A stretch of DNA of 64,000 nt, from assembly GCF_037040815.1 (NCBI RefSeq), contig NZ_CP146232.1, positions 248,001 to 312,000 on the forward strand. Direction: 5' to 3'. This stretch comes from Pararoseomonas sp. SCSIO 73927 (lineage in GTDB: Bacteria; Pseudomonadota; Alphaproteobacteria; Acetobacterales; Acetobacteraceae). The notes beneath the pieces are model-generated. The model saw only the letters and a program-made list of their open reading frames with translations, was not told where the DNA came from and made no database searches. Every line of letters begins with the position of its first letter. Positions within the stretch are counted from its first letter, which is position 1. Made by a program: the position numbers and the translations under genes. Below are positions 7,424-15,770 of this stretch, piece after piece.

Positions 7424-8953
7424 TCAGCCCACCAGCTTCAGGGCGCGGCGGCGCGCGGCGGGCGCCGGGGCGGAGGGAAGGTCCGGCAGCAAGGGGAGCT
7501 GCTGGGCGGCGGTGCCCACGCCGTCCGCGCCGCACTCCTCCTCGGTGGGGTCGGGCAGGACCCGGCCGCCAAGATGGTCCAGCGCCAGGCGGCGGAAGGC
7601 CCAATCCAGCACGGAGGAGGCGCGGTGGATGGCCGGGTCGCCCTCCACCACCCCGGCCGGGCCGAAGCGGGTGTAGGCGAAGGCGGTCACGTACTCGTCC
7701 AGGCTCACCCCGGCGGCGAGGCCGACCGTCACGGAGTGGCAGAGCGCGTCCACCATGGCGCGGAAGGCGGCGCCGTCCTTGGCGAGGGAGAGGGAGATCT
7801 CCTCCAGCCCCGCCGCGTTCTCCATTGTGCGGAGGGTAACGCGGTGGCCGCCGATCGTGACCTTCCAGACGGCGCCGCGGCCGTGATGGCCGGGCACGGG
7901 GACCGGGCGGAGCTTCGGCGCGGGACGCGGGGTGGCGGGCTGGGCGGCGACCGCCGGCGCGGCGACGTGCAGCCAGGGGCGCAGGGCGGCCTCCATCGCC
8001 GCGCGGGCTTCCGGGCCGCGCGGGGCGAGAAGGCGGGCGGCGTCCGGGCCGGCGCGCCCCGCGGCGGCGGTCGGGACCTCGGTCACGCCGCCCTCCTCCG
8101 TGGGGACGAGGCGGGTGGGAGCGGCGGCGGGGGCGAGGCCGCCGGTCTCGGCGCCCAGCAGGGCCTCCGCGGCATCGGGCGGGGTGAGGGCGAAGATGGC
8201 GGCGTGGCGCAGGCCGGGGGCGCCGGCGGCGGCGTCCAGCGCGGCGCGCGCGGCCTCGGCCAGGCCGGGCACGGCGGTGGACTCGGGCGGGGCGGGCCAG
8301 ACGAGGGCGACGGGCTCGCGGGCGCCGAGGTTCTCCGCGAGGTCGCCGGAAGCGGCCTCGGCCACGCCGCGGGTCAGGGCGGCGATCGCGGCGGCCACGG
8401 AGCGCGCCTCGGCCGATTCGTAGTCCAGCCGCAGCCCGGCGAGCAGGCCCGCGAGGTCGGCGAAGCCGAGTCGCAGCCGGGTGGCCTTGGCGCCGCCGAG
8501 GATCTCCAGCGCGGTCACGCCCAGCCGCACGGCGGCGGCGTAGCCGGCCGAGTCAAAGCCGTCCCCGTCCAGGAAGGCCGGCAGGTTCAGGACGAAGCGG
8601 GGCTCGGCCTTCGCATCGTTCATCCAGGTGCCGGCGCCCGGCGCGGCGCGGCGGGCCAGCAACAGGGCGCGCAAGCCCGCGGCGAAGCGGGTGGCGGCGC
8701 CCTCGTCCACCAGGACGCCGAGCTTGCGGCCGCGTGCGGCGGCGCGGCGGATCCAGGCCTCGGCCAGGCGCGGCAGGGCCACAGGGCCATCCCCGGTGGC
8801 CAGCGCGGCGATGGCCTCGGCGGCGGAATCATCCCAATCGGCGGGCAGGGCCACCGCGCGCGGATCGGCATCGGGATCGGCGGCGGCGCGGGTGCGGCGC
8901 AGCGCCACCTCCTCCCACACCGTGTCGCGGGTCGTGCCGGATGCCTTCGTCAT
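7424..8953 (-). CDS. Degenerate class II ribonucleotide reductase paralogue with TSCPD domain
   Basis: 509 aa from the ATG at 8953. The C-terminal 120 residues match the TSCPD domain found at the end of adenosylcobalamin-dependent NrdJ (VTIGGHRVTLRTMENAAG, SLDEYVTAFAYTRFGPAGVV, ASSVLDWAFRRLALDHLGG). The N-terminal part follows NrdJ order in shortened form: ALPADWDDSAAEAIA, then VLNLPAFLDGDG, then RLRLGFADLAGLLAGLRLDYES, which in NrdJ is the LGLGYANLG.LLM...PYDSDEGR stretch. The catalytic NPCSE motif and glycyl/thiyl-radical core are absent, and the C-terminal Cys cluster is missing. It is therefore unlikely to be a reductase. An in-frame ATG at 8995 is an alternative start. Confidence 0.75.
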   Translation of the reverse strand: MTKASGTTRDTVWEEVALRRTRAAADPDADPRAVALPADWDDSAAEAIAALATGDGPVALPRLAEAWIRRAAARGRKLGVLVDEGAATRFAAGLRALLLARRAAPGAGTWMNDAKAEPRFVLNLPAFLDGDGFDSAGYAAAVRLGVTALEILGGAKATRLRLGFADLAGLLAGLRLDYESAEARSVAAAIAALTRGVAEAASGDLAENLGAREPVALVWPAPPESTAVPGLAEAARAALDAAAGAPGLRHAAIFALTPPDAAEALLGAETGGLAPAAAPTRLVPTEEGGVTEVPTAAAGRAGPDAARLLAPRGPEARAAMEAALRPWLHVAAPAVAAQPATPRPAPKLRPVPVPGHHGRGAVWKVTIGGHRVTLRTMENAAGLEEISLSLAKDGAAFRAMVDALCHSVTVGLAAGVSLDEYVTAFAYTRFGPAGVVEGDPAIHRASSVLDWAFRRLALDHLGGRVLPDPTEEECGADGVGTAAQQLPLLPDLPSAPAPAARRRALKLVG

Positions 8954-8988
8954 GCACGGACAATAGGCGCCCCGGTGGCGGCGGTGAA

Positions 8989-9031
8989 GGTGCATGTCGT
9001 GGGTCGTCGCCCGCGGGGACACAAGATCAGG
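8989..9031 (-). promoter_or_regulatory. Upstream motif shared with the 19633-19670 region (copy A)
   Basis: Read on the plus strand this is GGTGCATGTCGTGG (8989-9002), then CCCGCGGGGACA (9010-9021), then ATCAGG (9026-9031). The same three blocks in the same order lie upstream of the LRR-kinase gene at 19633-19670. Both copies sit 5' of minus-strand genes (here 36 nt before the ATG at 8953). It may be a promoter or operator; function is inferred from position only. Confidence 0.35.
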
Positions 9032-9088
9032 TGTTCGGAATCCGGGGTGGGCGCACCCGACTTTCATGCGGGCCCTGGGCGTGCCATA

Positions 9089-9104
9089 TGAACTGCACAG
9101 TTCA
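9089..9104. promoter_or_regulatory. Perfect inverted repeat upstream of the NDUFA12 gene
   Basis: TGAACTG-CA-CAGTTCA, two 7-bp arms around a 2-bp centre, 29 nt before the ATG of the NDUFA12-like gene. The length and symmetry fit a dimeric repressor site. No regulator can be named. Confidence 0.4.
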
Positions 9105-9133
9105 ACCCGCCCGCAACGGCAGGAGCCCTTTCC

Positions 9134-9490
9134 ATGTCCGCCTTGCAGCGCTGGCTCTCCGGCCTCTCCGGCCGCAGGATCGGCACCGATTCCGCCGGCA
9201 ACGTGTATTTCGAGAGCCGCCGCGACTACCTCGGCTACGGCCGCAAGCGCCGCTGGGTGGTCTATGCCGGCGAGGTCGAGGCCTCCGTCGTGCCGGCGGA
9301 GTGGCATGGCTGGCTGCACCACACGATCCCCGCGCCGATCGAGAACCCGCGCCCCCTGCCGTGGCAGAAGCCGCACAAGAAGAACATGACGGGCACCGCC
9401 GAGGCCTGGACCCCCACGCCGCGGGGGCAGAAGAGCAATCATCGCCCCGTGACGGCGGGGGATTACGAGGCCTGGACGCCGGGCTCCTGA
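9134..9490 (+). CDS. NADH:ubiquinone oxidoreductase NDUFA12-like subunit
   Basis: 118 aa. Contains the family pattern GTDSAGNVYFESR, RRWVVYAGEVEASVVPAEWHGWLHH, and PWQKPHKKNMTGTAEAWTPTP, which match the mitochondrial B17.2/NDUFA12 subunit and its alphaproteobacterial homologues. It is a peripheral accessory subunit of respiratory complex I; the core nuo operon is not in this window. AGGAG lies about 10 nt before the ATG. It heads a plus-strand run (MlaD-like, 81-aa protein, DUF2155, otsB). Confidence 0.92.
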   Translation: MSALQRWLSGLSGRRIGTDSAGNVYFESRRDYLGYGRKRRWVVYAGEVEASVVPAEWHGWLHHTIPAPIENPRPLPWQKPHKKNMTGTAEAWTPTPRGQKSNHRPVTAGDYEAWTPGS

Positions 9491-9518
9491 TGGCGCGCCC
9501 CTGTCAGGGAGAATTCGC

Positions 9519-10073
9519 GTGAAGGGCCGGAGCTTCGCGGAGGTCGCCGCCGGCGCGGTGGTGCTGCTCGTCGCGGTCGTTTTCCTCGTCTACGCCATGA
9601 CGAATTCGGGCCGCGGCAGCGCGGGGAGCGGGCTGGTGCTGACCGCGCGCTTCGACCGGATCGACGGGCTGTCGCAGGGCGCGGACGTGCGGATCGCCGG
9701 GGTGAAGGTGGGCAGCGTGACGGGGCAGCGGATCGATCCGCAGACCTTCCTCGCCGTGCTGACGATGGACGTGGATTCCTCGCTGAAGGTGCCGGACGAC
9801 AGCTCGGCGGAGATCACCTCCGAGGGGCTTCTCGGCGGCCGGTACGTCGCGCTGGTGCCGGGCGGCAGCGATCGCAACCTGGCGAGCGGCGGGGAGATCC
9901 GGATCACCCAGTCCGCCATCAGCCTGGAGAGCCTGCTGGGCCGGTTCATCTTCTCCATGACGGGAAGTAACGGGTCGCAGGGCGGCGGGAATGCTGCGGG
10001 CGGGCAAGGCGCGGGGACTCAGGGCGCGGGAGCGCAGGGCCCGGGGGCTCAGGGTTCGGGGACGCCGCGGTGA
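9519..10073 (+). CDS. mlaD: MlaD-like MCE-domain lipid transport protein
   Basis: 184 aa from the GTG at 9519, preceded by AGGGAGAA. One N-terminal membrane anchor (about 7-26: FAEVAAGAVVLLVAVVFLVYAM) is followed by a single MCE domain (about 40-120: LTARFDRIDGLSQGADVRIAGVKVG... ITSEGLLGGRYVALVPGG). In Gram-negatives MlaD hexamers bind phospholipid in the periplasm as part of the MlaFEDB retrograde lipid transporter; no mlaE or mlaF is adjacent. The last 35 residues are a low-complexity Gly/Ala/Gln tail (repeats of GAGxQG), unusual for the family and encoded by short DNA repeats. Confidence 0.88.
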   Translation: MKGRSFAEVAAGAVVLLVAVVFLVYAMTNSGRGSAGSGLVLTARFDRIDGLSQGADVRIAGVKVGSVTGQRIDPQTFLAVLTMDVDSSLKVPDDSSAEITSEGLLGGRYVALVPGGSDRNLASGGEIRITQSAISLESLLGRFIFSMTGSNGSQGGGNAAGGQGAGTQGAGAQGPGAQGSGTPR

Positions 10074-10318
10074 TGGCGGACGTCACCTCCCCGCTCGGGG
10101 TGCCGGAGACCTGGCCCGGGGCGGATGGGCAGCCGCTCTCCTGCCGGGAGAAGCTCCGGGTGCTCGGGGAGAACCACGAGGAGCTCGTGCAGGTGCTGCG
10201 CGACGCCTTCGAGGACGCGGTACTGATGGGGGTGGACGAGGCGGCGATGCGGCGGATGCTGACGGATCTGGTAGCCGCGCTGCCGAGCCCGAAGCGCCCC
10301 TCCGGGGGTGCGGCGTGA
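10073..10318 (+). CDS. Conserved-looking small acidic protein of unknown function
   Basis: 81 aa from the ATG at 10073, which overlaps the stop of the MlaD-like gene (TGATG); a GTG directly in front (10070) is equally possible. Residues 25-65 are predicted helical (SCREKLRVLGENHEELVQVLRDAFEDAVLMG). No known domain is recognised. Its tight packing between MlaD and DUF2155, with overlaps at both ends, suggests it is expressed and may act with them at the cell envelope, though it lacks a signal peptide. Confidence 0.65.
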   Translation: MADVTSPLGVPETWPGADGQPLSCREKLRVLGENHEELVQVLRDAFEDAVLMGVDEAAMRRMLTDLVAALPSPKRPSGGAA

Positions 10319-10743
10319 AGCGCGCGCTGCTTCTGCCGGTGCTGCTGGCGCTGGCGGGGCCGGCGCTGGGCCAGGGGGCGAACCAGGGGGCGAACCAAGG
10401 GTCGGGCCCCGGTTCCGACCAGGGGCCGCCGGCGGAGGCGGGCTGGGTGACCAAGCGGGTGGCGCAGCTACAGGCGCTGGACAAGGTGACGGCGCGGATC
10501 ACCGTGCTGGACGCGAACGTGAATCAGGCCGTGACCTTCGGCACCCTCTCGATCACCGTGCGCGCCTGCAACGCCCGCCCGCCGGACGAGGTGCCGGACG
10601 CCGCGGCCTTCATCGAGGTGCGGGACAGCACCGCGCAGGCCAGCGCGCCGCCGGCCTTCCGCGGCTGGATGCTGGCCAATGCGCCCGCGGCGAACATGCT
10701 GGAGCACCCGGTCTACGACCTGCGCATCCTGGATTGCCGGTGA
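10315..10743 (+). CDS. DUF2155 domain-containing exported protein
   Basis: 142 aa from the GTG at 10315, which overlaps the preceding TGA (GTGA). Residues 1-20 are a Sec signal peptide (ALLLPVLLALAGPALGQ). A short repeat-rich linker (QGANQGANQGSG) follows. The DUF2155 domain occupies residues 45-142: QALDKVTARITVLDANV, FGTLSITVRACNARPPDE, AFRGWMLANAPAANMLEHPVYDLRILDC, with its two conserved Cys. Periplasmic, function unknown. In many alphaproteobacteria this gene neighbours aat/accBC and NDUFA12, as it does here apart from the otsBA insertion. Confidence 0.88.
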   Translation: MKRALLLPVLLALAGPALGQGANQGANQGSGPGSDQGPPAEAGWVTKRVAQLQALDKVTARITVLDANVNQAVTFGTLSITVRACNARPPDEVPDAAAFIEVRDSTAQASAPPAFRGWMLANAPAANMLEHPVYDLRILDCR

Positions 10744-11519
10744 GCCGGGTGGCGACGGACGCGACCCCATCCCCGACGGAGACCCCTGCCACCGCCGGGC
10801 CGGCCATGCCGGGGCCCGACGCGGCCCTCTTCCTCGACCTGGACGGCACGCTGCTGGAGATCGCGGCGCGGCCGGACGCTGTGGTGGTTCCGCCGGAGCT
10901 GCCGGACCTTCTCACCCGGCTCCAGGCCGCCCTCGGCGGGGCGGTTGCCGTGGTGACGGGGCGCGGCCTCGCCATCGCGCGCGGCTACGCGGGCGTGCCG
11001 AGCCTGCCGATCGGGGCGGAGCACGGGGCGGTGCTGGACCCGGCCCTGCCGGGGGCCACACCGCTGCCGGTCCCCTCCCCCGAGTGGCGGAGGGCGGCGG
11101 ATGAATGGGCGGCGGCGCGGCCGGGCACGCTGGCCGAGCACAAGACGCACGGGCTGGTGCTGCATTTCCGCCAGCGGCCCGAGGCGGAGCCGGAAGCGCT
11201 GGCGCTGCTCGGCTCCCTCCTCAAGGACGACCCGCAAGGGTTCCGGATCGTGCCCGCCCACGCGGCGGCGGAGCTGCGGCCGGCGGGGGCGGACAAGGGC
11301 GGCGCGGTGCACCGGCTGATGGCGGTGGAGCCCTTCCGGGGGCGCCGCCCGATCTTCATCGGCGACGACGTGACGGATGAGGACGGGATGGCCGCCTGCG
11401 TGGAGTATGGCGGCCACGGCCTGCGCGTGCCGGACGACTTCGCGGGCCGGCCGGCGCTGGTGCGCGCCTGGCTGGGGCGCGTGGCCGCATCGCTCTCGGA
11501 AACGCCCCACGGGGGGTGA
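10740..11519 (+). CDS. otsB: Trehalose-6-phosphate phosphatase
   Basis: 259 aa from the GTG at 10740, overlapping the stop of DUF2155 (GTGA). HAD-superfamily motifs are intact: motif I LFLDLDGTLLEI near residue 30, the lysine/acid region around ELRPAGADKGGAVHRLM, and motif IV FIGDDVTDEDGM. GAEHGAVL and HKTHGLVLHFR are also typical of OtsB. It removes phosphate from trehalose-6-phosphate made by OtsA, encoded 182 bp downstream. The pair gives an osmoprotectant trehalose pathway. Confidence 0.93.
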   Translation: MSRVATDATPSPTETPATAGPAMPGPDAALFLDLDGTLLEIAARPDAVVVPPELPDLLTRLQAALGGAVAVVTGRGLAIARGYAGVPSLPIGAEHGAVLDPALPGATPLPVPSPEWRRAADEWAAARPGTLAEHKTHGLVLHFRQRPEAEPEALALLGSLLKDDPQGFRIVPAHAAAELRPAGADKGGAVHRLMAVEPFRGRRPIFIGDDVTDEDGMAACVEYGGHGLRVPDDFAGRPALVRAWLGRVAASLSETPHGG

Positions 11520-11701
11520 GGCCATGCCGCGGCGCAACCGCGGGGGTGGCTGGGCGGTTCAAATATGGCGAAAAGAAGGGGCGGGAGGCTATGCCTGCCC
11601 CACCAAGGAGCGCAGACCCGTTCTCGCTCCGCCGCCGGGTGCCCGTGGCTGCCGGAACGCTGCTGCGGGGGGCTACTGCGGAGAAAGTAGGAGGAGGGCC
11701 A

Positions 11702-13234
11702 GTGGGACGCCTCGTCATCGTCTCGAATCGCGTCGCCGTGCCGAAGCGCGGCGAGCCGCCGGCCGCCGGCGGGCTCGCGGTCGCCCTGAAGGATGCCTTC
11801 AGCAGCCGCGGCGGGCTGTGGTTCGGGTGGAGCGGCACGGCCTCGCCGGAGCCGGCGGACATGGTGCGCCACGCGCGCCGCGCCGGCGTGGACTATGCGG
11901 TGATCGACCTGTCGCAGGCGGCCTATGAGGGCTTCTACGCGGGCTACGCCAATTCGGCGCTGTGGCCGAAGTTCCACTTCCGGCTGGGCCTGCTGAGCTA
12001 CGACCGCGACCAGGCCGGCTGCTACCGGCAGGTGAACGAGCGCTACGCCGAGAAGCTGATGCCGCTGCTGCGGCCGGACGACACGATCTGGATCCACGAC
12101 TACCAGATGATCCCGCTGGGCGCGCTGCTGCGGGAGAGGGGCGCGAAGCAGCGGATTGGCTACTTCCACCACATCCCCTTCCCGCCCTGGGCCGTGTTCT
12201 CCGCCATGCCCGGCGCGGAGGAGCTGATTCGCGATCTTCTCTCCTATGACGTGGTCGGGGTGCAGACGAACCGCGACCTGACCGGGCTGATCGACTGCAT
12301 GGCGCAGGGCACGGGCATGAAGGTGCGCCCGGGGCCTGAGGTGCGGCTGCGCGGGCGGCGGGTGCAGTTACGGGCCTTCCCGATCTCCATCGCCACGGAC
12401 GAGTTCTCGGATCTCGCGGCGCGCAGCGTGAAGTCCGTGGACGCGAAGCGGCTGGAGGCGAGCCTCGCGGGCCGGGCCATGGTGATCGGCGCGGAGCGGC
12501 TGGACTACACCAAGGGGCTGCCGGAGCGGTTCCGCGCCTTCGCGGCGCTGCTGGAGAACTTCCCGGAGCACCGTGGGCAGGTGACCTATCTGCAGGTCGC
12601 CGCTCGTTCCCGCGAGGATGTGGAGAGCTACAAGGACCTGAAGCGGGAGATCGAGACCCTGACGGGGCGGATCAACGGCGATTGGTCGGACGCGGACTGG
12701 ACGCCGGTGCGCTATGTCGGCCGCGCCGTGCCGCGGGACACGCTGGCGGGGTACTACCGCATGGCGAAGGTCGGGCTGGTGACGCCGCTGCGGGACGGGA
12801 TGAACCTTGTCGCCAAGGAGTACGTGGCGGCGCAGGACCCGGAGGATCCCGGCGTCCTCGTGCTCTCCCGGTTCGCCGGCGCGGCGGAGGGGATGCCGGA
12901 GGCGCTGCTGGTGAACCCGATCGATGCCGCGGGCATGGCGGAGACGATGCACGCCGCCCTGACCATGGGGCCGGAGGAGCGGCGGGAGCGGCACGGGGCG
13001 ATGCTGCGCCGGCTGCAGGAGAATACGGTGGGCGCCTGGGCGAAGGGCTTCCTGGACGTGCTGGAGGGGCGGGAGCCGCTGGATTCGGCCCCGGCGCGGG
13101 CCGCCGCGCTCTCCGTGTTTCAGCCCCGGCTCGTCTCGCGCAGCGCCTCCACCTCCTCGGACAGCGCCTCGGGCGGGAGTTCGGGCAGCCAGGTGGCGGC
13201 GCTGTCCACCGCGCGCTCGAGCCGGGCGCGGTAG
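11702..13234 (+). CDS. otsA: Alpha,alpha-trehalose-phosphate synthase (UDP-forming)
   Basis: 510 aa from the GTG at 11702, chosen because AGGAGGAGGG lies just upstream and the family N-terminus LVIVSNRVAVPKRGE follows at once. GT20 motifs are all present: GGLAVAL, IWIHDYQMIPLG, GYFHHIPFPP, ERLDYTKGLPERF, TPLRDGMNLVAKEYVAAQ. The enzyme joins glucose-6-phosphate and a nucleotide-glucose. Oddity: family proteins normally end near GFLDVLEG; here about 45 extra Ser/Ala-rich residues run on and overlap the 3' end of the convergent aat gene by 115 bp. Confidence 0.93.
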   Translation: MGRLVIVSNRVAVPKRGEPPAAGGLAVALKDAFSSRGGLWFGWSGTASPEPADMVRHARRAGVDYAVIDLSQAAYEGFYAGYANSALWPKFHFRLGLLSYDRDQAGCYRQVNERYAEKLMPLLRPDDTIWIHDYQMIPLGALLRERGAKQRIGYFHHIPFPPWAVFSAMPGAEELIRDLLSYDVVGVQTNRDLTGLIDCMAQGTGMKVRPGPEVRLRGRRVQLRAFPISIATDEFSDLAARSVKSVDAKRLEASLAGRAMVIGAERLDYTKGLPERFRAFAALLENFPEHRGQVTYLQVAARSREDVESYKDLKREIETLTGRINGDWSDADWTPVRYVGRAVPRDTLAGYYRMAKVGLVTPLRDGMNLVAKEYVAAQDPEDPGVLVLSRFAGAAEGMPEALLVNPIDAAGMAETMHAALTMGPEERRERHGAMLRRLQENTVGAWAKGFLDVLEGREPLDSAPARAAALSVFQPRLVSRSASTSSDSASGGSSGSQVAALSTARSSRAR

Positions 13235-13788
13235 TCGGCCTGGGGGATTTCCTCCGCCCCGAAGCGGGCGAGGTGGGCGTTCAGGAACTGGGTGTCGAGC
13301 AGGCTGAAGCCGCCGCGGCGGAGCCGGGCGACGAGGTGGACGAGGGCGACCTTCGAGGCGTCGTCGGCGCGGGCGAACATGCTCTCCCCGAAGAAGGCGC
13401 CGCCGATCCGGATGCCGTAGAGGCCGCCCACCAGGGCACCATCGGCCCAGGTCTCCAGGGAGTGGGCGTGGCCCATCCGGTGGAGGGCGTTGAAGAGGTC
13501 CTCGATCTCCGTGTTGATCCAGCTGTCCTCCCGGCCGGGGGCCGGGGCGGCGCAGGCGGCGAGCACGGCGGGGAAGTCCCGGTCCGCCGTGACCTCGAAA
13601 CGCCCGGAGAGGACGGTGCGGCGGAGGCGGCGGGGCAGGTGGAAGCCGTCCAGCGGCAGGACGCCGCGCATCTTCGGGTCCAGCCAGTAGAGGCGGCCGG
13701 AGGTGCGGCCCTCGGCCATGGGAAAGAGGCCGGCGCGGTAGGCGCGCAGGACGAGCTCGGGGGTGATGGGCAGGGCGCGGCGGCTCAC
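13120..13788 (-). CDS. aat: Leucyl/phenylalanyl-tRNA-protein transferase
   Basis: 222 aa from the GTG at 13788. Family signatures: LVLRAYRAGLFPMAEG near the N-terminus, YWLDPKMRGVLPLDGFH, SWINTEIEDLFNALHRMGHAHSLETWADGALVGGLYGI, and FFGESMFARADDASKVAL. It transfers Leu/Phe to N-terminal Arg/Lys of proteins, marking them for ClpAP (N-degron pathway). It follows accC after 130 bp of non-coding DNA, in the same direction. Confidence 0.94.
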   Translation of the reverse strand: MSRRALPITPELVLRAYRAGLFPMAEGRTSGRLYWLDPKMRGVLPLDGFHLPRRLRRTVLSGRFEVTADRDFPAVLAACAAPAPGREDSWINTEIEDLFNALHRMGHAHSLETWADGALVGGLYGIRIGGAFFGESMFARADDASKVALVHLVARLRRGGFSLLDTQFLNAHLARFGAEEIPQADYRARLERAVDSAATWLPELPPEALSEEVEALRETSRG

Positions 13789-13918
13789 CGGGCAGATCCC
13801 GAGTGGCCTGATCCCGGGGGGGCCAAGCCTGAGCCGGATCCTGGGACGGGGTGCCGCATCGGGGCAGGATAGGCGCGTCCCCGGCGCGGCGCCAACGGGC
13901 CCCGCGCCGGGACCGGGT

Positions 13919-15292
13919 TCACCCCCCCGGCATGTGGCGCGCCACGAAGCGCTCCAGCCAGTGGATGGTGTAGTCGCCCGCCTGGAACTCCGGATCGTCC
14001 ATGATGATCTGGTGCAGGGGGATGGTGGTGCTGATGCCGTCCACCACCAGCTCCGTGAGCGCCCGGCGGCAGCGGGCGATGGCCTCGGCGCGGGTAGCGC
14101 CGTGGACGATGAGCTTCGCGACGAGGCTGTCGTAGTGCGGCGGCACGGAGTAGCCGGCGTAGAGGGCGCTATCCATCCGCACGCCGAGGCCGCCGGGGGC
14201 GTGGTAGGCGGTGACGCGGCCGGGGCTGGGGGCGAAGGTGGCGGGGTCCTCGGCGGTGATGCGGCACTCGATGGCGTGGCCGTTGAAGCGCACATCCTCC
14301 TGGCCGTAGCCCAGCGGCTCGCCGGCGGCGACGCGGATCTGCTCCCGCACCAGGTCCACGCCGCAGACCATCTCCGTCACGGGATGCTCCACCTGCAGGC
14401 GGGTGTTCATCTCGATGAAGGCGAACCTCTCGTCCTGGTAGAGGAACTCCAGCGTGCCGGCACCGCGGTAGCCGAGCTGCTTCAGCGCCTTCGTCACTGT
14501 CTCCCCGAGCGCGTCGCGGGCGGCGGCGGTCAGCACGGGGCTGCCGGCCTCCTCCACCATCTTCTGGTGGCGCCGCTGCAGGGAGCAGTCGCGCTCCCCG
14601 AAATGAACGACGTTGCCGTGGGTATCAGCCAGGATCTGCAGCTCGATGTGGCGGGGCCGGTCGAGGTACTTCTCCATGTAGACGGCATCGTCGCCGAAGG
14701 CGGCCTTGGCCTCGTTGCGGGCGTTGCGCCAGGCATCCTCGAGCTCGTCGGGGGTATGGGCCACGCGCATGCCGCGCCCGCCGCCGCCGGCGGCGGCCTT
14801 GATGAGCACGGGGTACTTGATCTCGTCCGCGATCTCCCGCGCCTCCTCGATGGTGGCCAGGGCGCCGGGCGAGCCGGCGACGAGGGGCACGCCGAGGCGG
14901 CGCATCGCGTCTTTGGCGGCGATCTTGTCGCCCATGATGCGGATGTGCTCGGCGGTCGGGCCGATGAAGGCGAGGCCGTGCGCCTCCACCATCTCGGCGA
15001 AGCGGGCGTTCTCCGAGAGGAAGCCGTAGCCGGGGTGGATGGCCTCCGCGCCGGTAATGGCGGCGGCGGAGAGGATGGCGGCGGCGTTGAGATAGGATTC
15101 GCGCGCGGGCGGCGGGCCGATGCAGACGCTCTCGTCGGCCAGGCGGACATGCATGGCGGTGGCGTCGGCGGTGGAGTGAACGGCCACCGTGCGGATGCCC
15201 ATCTCCTGGCAGGCGCGGTGGATGCGGAGCGCGATCTCGCCGCGGTTGGCGATCAGGACCTTGTTGAAGGCGGGTTTGCTGAAGCTGGGCAC
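13919..15292 (-). CDS. accC: Biotin carboxylase subunit of acetyl-CoA carboxylase
   Basis: 457 aa from a GTG at 15292, four bases after the accB stop. Domains: biotin-carboxylase N-domain ([17 protein letters not shown] at about 12), ATP-grasp with the Gly-rich loop [12 protein letters not shown] (about 160-170) and [16 protein letters not shown] (about 285-300), then the C-terminal domain ending near residue 445. It carboxylates the biotin on AccB using ATP and bicarbonate, the first step of fatty-acid synthesis. Length fits the usual 447-457 aa. Confidence 0.96.
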   Translation of the reverse strand: MPSFSKPAFNKVLIANRGEIALRIHRACQEMGIRTVAVHSTADATAMHVRLADESVCIGPPPARESYLNAAAILSAAAITGAEAIHPGYGFLSENARFAEMVEAHGLAFIGPTAEHIRIMGDKIAAKDAMRRLGVPLVAGSPGALATIEEAREIADEIKYPVLIKAAAGGGGRGMRVAHTPDELEDAWRNARNEAKAAFGDDAVYMEKYLDRPRHIELQILADTHGNVVHFGERDCSLQRRHQKMVEEAGSPVLTAAARDALGETVTKALKQLGYRGAGTLEFLYQDERFAFIEMNTRLQVEHPVTEMVCGVDLVREQIRVAAGEPLGYGQEDVRFNGHAIECRITAEDPATFAPSPGRVTAYHAPGGLGVRMDSALYAGYSVPPHYDSLVAKLIVHGATRAEAIARCRRALTELVVDGISTTIPLHQIIMDDPEFQAGDYTIHWLERFVARHMPGG

Positions 15293-15296
15293 GCGG

Positions 15297-15770
15297 CTAC
15301 TCGATGACCATCAGGGGCTCGCCGAACTCGACGGGCATGCCGGACTCGATGAGGAGGCGGGTGACGGTGCCGGCCTTCGGCGCCTTGATCTGGTTGAAGG
15401 TCTTCATCGCCTCGATGAGCAGCACGGTCTGGCCCTGCGCGACCTTGCCGCCGACCTGCACGAAGGGCGCGGCGCCCGGCTCCGGCGAGAGATAGGCGAC
15501 GCCGACCATGGGGGAGGTGACGGCGCCCGGGGTGGCGGCGGTGACCTCGTCGGTCGCTGCGGGGGCGGCGGCCTGCGCCGGGGCGGCGGGGGCTGCGGCC
15601 GCCGCCGGCGCGGGGGCGGCGACGGCCTGCACCACCTGCTGGGCCGGGGCAGTGCGGGCCACGCGGATGCGGCTCTCGTTCTCGACCAGCTCGATCTCGG
15701 TCAGGTCCGTCTCGCGAAGGATCTTGGCCAGGGCGCGGATCGCGTCCGGGTCGAAGGAAAGCCCGCTCAT
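15297..15770 (-). CDS. accB: Biotin carboxyl carrier protein of acetyl-CoA carboxylase
   Basis: 157 aa. The N-terminal 35 residues ([27 protein letters not shown]) are the usual AccB leader; a long Ala/Pro linker follows (about 45-75); the C-terminal biotinyl domain has [12 protein letters not shown] with the biotinylated lysine. The ATG overlaps the aroQ stop (ATGA), and the stop is 4 bp before accC, giving a tight aroQ-accB-accC operon. Confidence 0.96.
   Translation of the reverse strand: MSGLSFDPDAIRALAKILRETDLTEIELVENESRIRVARTAPAQQVVQAVAAPAPAAAAAPAAPAQAAAPAATDEVTAATPGAVTSPMVGVAYLSPEPGAAPFVQVGGKVAQGQTVLLIEAMKTFNQIKAPKAGTVTRLLIESGMPVEFGEPLMVIE

Noticed and set aside
11516..11701. Upstream start of otsA at 11516
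   Set aside because: The extra 62 residues precede the family N-terminus, lack homology and are followed by a strong ribosome-binding site just before the GTG at 11702.
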